Shown: piece by piece, positions 47,801 through 53,800 of the stretch
Position numbering within the stretch: the stretch's first letter is position 1
How the letters are laid out: each line of letters opens with the position of its first letter
Source: Lamellibrachia columna
Lineage: Eukaryota > Annelida > Polychaeta > Sabellida > Siboglinidae
Reading direction: 5' to 3'
Length of the DNA: 64,000 nt
Assembly: GCA_963662155.1 (NCBI GenBank)
Contig: OY759269.1
Location: 19,502,864 to 19,566,863, forward strand
The notes under the pieces: generated by a model
Database searches by the model: none
Told to the model about the DNA's origin: nothing
The model's input: only the letters and a program-made list of their open reading frames with translations
Program-made: the position numbers and the translations under genes

Positions 47801-50800
47801 GATAAGCAAAGCAAATATGCACGACAAGTGGACAAGACTTACCGACATGCATGCACTCAATCATGCGGACGCTGGCACTTTGATTTCTTTTCTTTTTTCA
47901 GAATTTGTTTAGTTAAATTCACATCTAGATACTTTGTGCTATATGCAGACCAGGGGCCGAAGTACTCGGTACTCGTGTACTCATGTACTCGAGTACATTT
48001 TTTAAATACTTGTACTCATACTCATAGAAATTATGGTCATGTACTCGTACTCGTGTTCAATGTACTCAGATTTTACGAGTACATTACGAGTACATCCGAG
48101 TACTTTTTCCATATGATATTGTGAACATTATTTAATTTCTTATTATCAAATCATTAACAACTACAATTTCAAAAAGTATGGTAGCAAATTGTATTACTTG
48201 CATATGAATCAAATTAACAATGTATAAGTTCTTGCATGCATCTCAGCTGAGCTATATATGCTTTCTAATATAGGATCATTAAAAAAAACTTTGATTATGT
48301 AAATGATATTGCAATAACCATGATATTAATTGCAATGTAATAGCCCCTGATTCGTAATAATTAGTATTGTTACATTTAGTAGTTGTGGTTTAATTTTTAC
48401 TTGGTCAATCACTTTTCTGCACATTGGATGCACTGAAGCCACAAAGGCTTTGCTTCAAGAGGCAGCATCTTTTGATTCTTTTCCCAGTCAGAAACCCCTA
48501 GTTCATATCCATATTTTTATTAGTTACCAGTCCAGGTTATAATCCTTGTGTTTGTTTAATTAAGCCAGGAAGTCCAGTAAGCCCATAATGAAAGGGTCAT
48601 TCATTAGTTAGCCATAAAATGCCTTTAGCATGATTTACTAATTATGTGTACCAGTAAACACCTTTTGGGGGCCGGCATGCTTGCTGAGATTATTTGATGT
48701 ATCTTATTTTGATGGTGTATGCTTGCCTAATTTCCTGCTCCTTAATTAATAAATCTAAATGTCATTATTTGGCCTATATCAATCTATGCTGGACTTGTGT
48801 TGTTATTTTGCATAAAATACCTTTGTTGCTTGCTGAGTCTTCTTCTGAAGAATTTTGGTAACTTAAGTCAGACAGCCTGCACCAGTATTGCTTGGTGCTA
48901 ATTTGTAGTGTGGTTAAAGTACAAAGGGAATATTGAGCCCTGGACATTGGCAGGTGTTAATCCACCCTCTCAGCAAACATTAGTTGTGAACTTGTGGTCA
49001 GTGCCAACTACAACATGCCTAACAGTGTTCACCGATTCATATATCATATATATATTTAATGGTTATATTTGTTTATTTCTTTTCTCTTGTTATGTTGTGC
49101 TATGAAATGTATTTTGAAAAGTATTTTCAATTTAAATACATTTTACCCCATATTTTAATGCACACCCTGAACATTTGCATTTGAATGCGAATTATACCTT
49201 TGAATGGAATGCAACCCCCACTGTGGTCGTACTCAGTCATCACCAATATACTCGTACTCGTACTTTACTCATGAAAATGTATTCGTCCCCAGGTATGGCT
49301 ATATGATATGTATGTATTTAAGGCTTTCTCATCAAATTGTAATGTATGGATAAAAAAGTAATTTGAATGTAATCATTTACATTGGTCCACTTCATATCAC
49401 TTTCACGATTACACGAATTAACATATAATGAAACCAATTACAATTCTCGTTTTGTCCAGTACCTTGGCTGGTTAGTCATAACCAAAATAAGCCACGCTTA
49501 CATAGCAAGCCTACTCACCCAAACAATGATTGTTTGTCACCTGGGCATATGTCTCTAAACATGTTTTCAGGTAACAGGTGGTAGCTCCATCTTTCACAGC
49601 GCAGAATGCACAGCCAGGAGCACAGGCTGCAGAAACACAACAGCGTTTTACTTGTAGCATTTCCCCATAATTAGTCATGATGATGCCGCAATATACTGCA
49701 ACATTATTTGGTCTGTGTTTGCAACAAATGTTTGTAAATTCTCTGTGGCATGGCGCATTGTGTTGTTTCTGCCACCAGCAGATATGTCTATGTATGAATT
49801 TAATATTACAGTTGGTCAGCTAATAAAATTCGGAGGATTTTTGTCTTCTGATGAGATTCGAACGAATTGTCATTTTCCGGGAGTCTAATCCAAGAGACTA
49901 AACTTTGTCTGCAAAACATCTGAAAATGATTCAACTGCATCTGTAAATGTGTACCTAAATGCAACTGTATAAAACCTTAAGCTGTTGCATCATGCATTTG
50001 CATGTTTTAAACATTTACACGTTTTTAATGCACTGACTCATTTGAATATAGCTGCAAAATTTTTAGGTCAAAAGGTCAATTCCACAGTGCAAATATACTG
50101 GACATATGAATTTGTGAATTTACTCACGTTCACAGAGGCCATCGACTGTAAGAACATATCCTCTCTTACACGCACTATCAAGGCATATAGGTTCATCTAT
50201 ATTCTCTACCTTGTAGCACACCTTGCAGGAAGAACTACATGCTGTGGACACCACAGAGTACAGTCAATGACATGACGCCGCAAACACAATACACTCATTC
50301 ACTGACATAACACCACAGAATCAACTCATTCAGACACAACAACACAAACTGAACTTATATACCTACTGTCACATCCCCATCAAAACCATCAACTCAGCTA
50401 AAATAATTAGCATGTCTCCAGGCCATGTGTTCAGAACACAACCTTTATTTGCTTAAAGTGAAAACATTGACAAACGTTTTCTTTGGATTTGCAATAAAAG
50501 TCCGTTTCAAAAGTTTCTTTTAACACATTCAAGAAGTCTTTACCTCATCAGTAGAAGTTTTCACCGTTTTCCCAAGATGGCTTTGTCGGTAATAATGACG
50601 TCCTGGTGAATGATTTCATCATAGCTGTGTAGATATTCATAGTTCCCCTCATCTCGATTGGTCGCTGCGTTTGTCTTATGTATCCATATGACTTCTTTCA
50701 CATGTCTTCTCCTTCTGTGTGACTCCCTATCTACCAGTTTTACTCCACAGATATACAATGACCCTACCAGGACGTCATTAGTACTGACAAAGCTGTCTTG

Positions 50801-53800
50801 GGAAGATGACGAAAACTTCTACTGATGAGATGAAACACATCTTGGATATGTCAAAAGAAAGTTTTGAACATGACAACAAACTATTCTGAGAAATACTCAG
50901 TATACGTGTTTGTTGCTTACCAAAACATTTTCCATCAAACCACGTAGTGAACATGACGCAACCATCTTCTGGGCAGTAGTATGTCATGCTGTTACTGTCG
51001 GTCAGCATAGAATAGCGACAATGAAATGCCATATCTTCGGTTACTGTACAACACAGAGAATCCTCAAGTTAAGAACAACACTACCACAAAATCCACCTTC
51101 AATACATACATACATACAACCAGCTTAAAACACATACTGACACTTTCACGAACACACAGTAGAACTTCATTATTAAGGTCACTCTCTGGACTGCGCCAAA
51201 GTGACCTGAATAGTGAGGTGACTGTGTTAGCCGGACTCAATGTCCTATACTTTACTGCTGTGGAAATCATTTCGGATAGTCCCAGGGTGACCATAATGGC
51301 GACGTGGCTGTATTACTGAGCTGACCATAATGGCGAGGTGGCTGTATCACTGAGGTGATCGTAAAGCAAGGTTCAACTGTACATACCACCTCTTGCAGAT
51401 TTTCTTCAATTTGATGTTAGTTTTTGTGCGAGTTGAACAGGGCTTTTTTGTATTACGGGCCATGTCCCGTGAAATGAAACGTGAATAACAGATCAAAATC
51501 ACTGTGCATAGTCAGTTAGCTGTGCCAAAGTCTTGTGAGATCCATTCAAATATATCAGTTTGCATGGCAAGCTCCTTCCAATTATCAGCATCTGGATTAA
51601 TGAGGTTCCACTGTATACTTTTACCACAAGTCAAGGAAACATCATTGATATGGTGATACGAGTCAGATGGGGTACACAGTTCCCAATATCGAGGGTTCTA
51701 ACATGCAAACACACATGTATGGTCACTTGGAGGCTGCGAATCCACACTCAGAAGCAGGTTGAATAGATACATACATGGACATAACCAATTCTCGGCATTC
51801 TTCATGTGGCCTCCCATGCAGTGTAGGCCTGCCGATACAGTAAAGTAACACAACATACAGGTTAACATGTAGCATGCAGATATGGGGCGATTACACCATA
51901 AATGTAATTACTTGCGATTACAGTAAACATTTATGAGTATGATTATAAATATGCTTATTTAGAAAATTAGTGTAAATGATTACGATTACTTTTGCATGTA
52001 ATCTGACTGCAATCATGTGGTAACCATTATTACAAACATGATTACATTCAAGAATATAATTGACATAATGAAATAAATCAAAACCCTTATGTTGTTATTG
52101 CAACCATTGTTATTCAACACAAAATAAAACACAATATTAAAATAAAGTCATTGTATAATAATGCATTATATATAAAATGAAGACAAAAGCCTGTTTGCGT
52201 TGTAGCCAAGACTTGAAAAACCGAAATTGATTGTATATCATGAATATGATTACTTTGGCAATGTAATCGAGTTGGCTTGGCTTGATTTTCAAATTTTTTT
52301 AATACACACGATTATAATTACCAAGTATGATTACTCCATCTCTGATTAGCAGAAGTTATGTTAGGTCTTTTCATTTTAGAAACAAGGGAGACTAGGAGAT
52401 TAGTTATAAGGAGACCACATAGAAGTGGTTTTAATATTGCAATGATATTATTAAAATTTATTGTGATTTCTTTAGTCTGCCACAATAGTCGATTTATGCA
52501 ATGAAGCAAGTATTTTTGTAATTATGCATTAATATAACTGCATTCGTCACTAGGTAATAATATATTTCCTATAACAGTCAGTATATATATATATATTGGT
52601 ACTTACGGCATTTATTATCAGGTTCGTAGAACAAGTAGCCCAATTTACACTTGTCACAACTGCCTGGTCCAGTCTCATCACATTCCAAACAGTTTTCCAA
52701 ACAAGCTGACAACAAGAAAACAGTTATGTACTCCACGAACACGTATTACAAGTCATGGTCCCAGGTCTGGAAATGAAACTGCGGGTCCCATTAGGTACTG
52801 TGGGTGTCAATAGGTACCGCAGGTCCCAATAGGTACTGCAGGTCTCAGTTCTACAAACTTCCAGACCTTTAAAGCACTAGTTCTCAGTAATGAAGTCACA
52901 CATTCTTGGTATTCTAAACTCCAACTGTATCTAATGTCCATTGTCCACTTGAACATGGTGACCATTGCACGATGAGACTGACTCAAACTGTTTTGCCTCT
53001 AATCATAAAATAAAACTTGTACATTTATGTAGTTGCTTGTGACTGGCCTGTTTTACCTCTCTGTTTGTGCATTTAACTAGTATAACTAGTAGTAGTGGAA
53101 CCATGGCAAACCTGTAACATGACTAAATGGCCATCGAGAACCAAGAACCATGAAAACTGGAACATTGACAGCACTACTTACTACCATTCACAGCATTGTC
53201 CCTGCCACCAACATTTATGTTCAACCATTTCTTGTGAGAACAATAATTACACAAATTCTTTGTGGTAAAATATATAGCTGACATGGTCACTCTCCACCCT
53301 TCCCTGATGTTTTCTAACTGGAACAACCCTCATATGATTCCCAAAGATGTTCACTTCAAGTCGGCAAATGGTAGCAAGAATTAAGAAAAAAACAGAACTT
53401 ACCATGACACGTTGCATCAATCTCTAAGAAAGTGTAGCCTGACATACACTTGTTTTTGTCACAGTTCCCAGCACCTTTTGAGTCACATTTACGACACCAT
53501 GCACTACAGCCTAAACATACATTCAAATAAAATTACATACAGGTCCACGTATGCTGTTGCACATAGTCAGCTCAGAATTACAAGTCATTGCAGAATATTT
53601 TTCATGTAATAATAAAAATAATATAACAAGAAGAGAAAACTACTTTTGTATCTAAATCCTCAGAAACAACGCTCAGAACTGCATCAAAATAAAAGGGTTA
53701 ATTAGTCTCGAAATTGGTAAGGAACATTAGGGTTGGAGCATACCCGGAGATCAACCTAACTTTGCATCGGTCTGCGCACGATACTCCCACGTAGTCGTAA

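Noticed and set aside
45319..47805. Plus-strand frames of 112-172 codons (MLKDNLKYSGPSLED units)
   Set aside because: They are antisense to the host gene and arise only because the repeat period is a multiple of 3.
47795..47900. Perfect donor-like site (TCG/GTAAGT on minus at about 47838) suggesting another exon
   Set aside because: The upstream sequence has a single Cys, no pyrimidine-rich acceptor, and no match to the repeat pattern.
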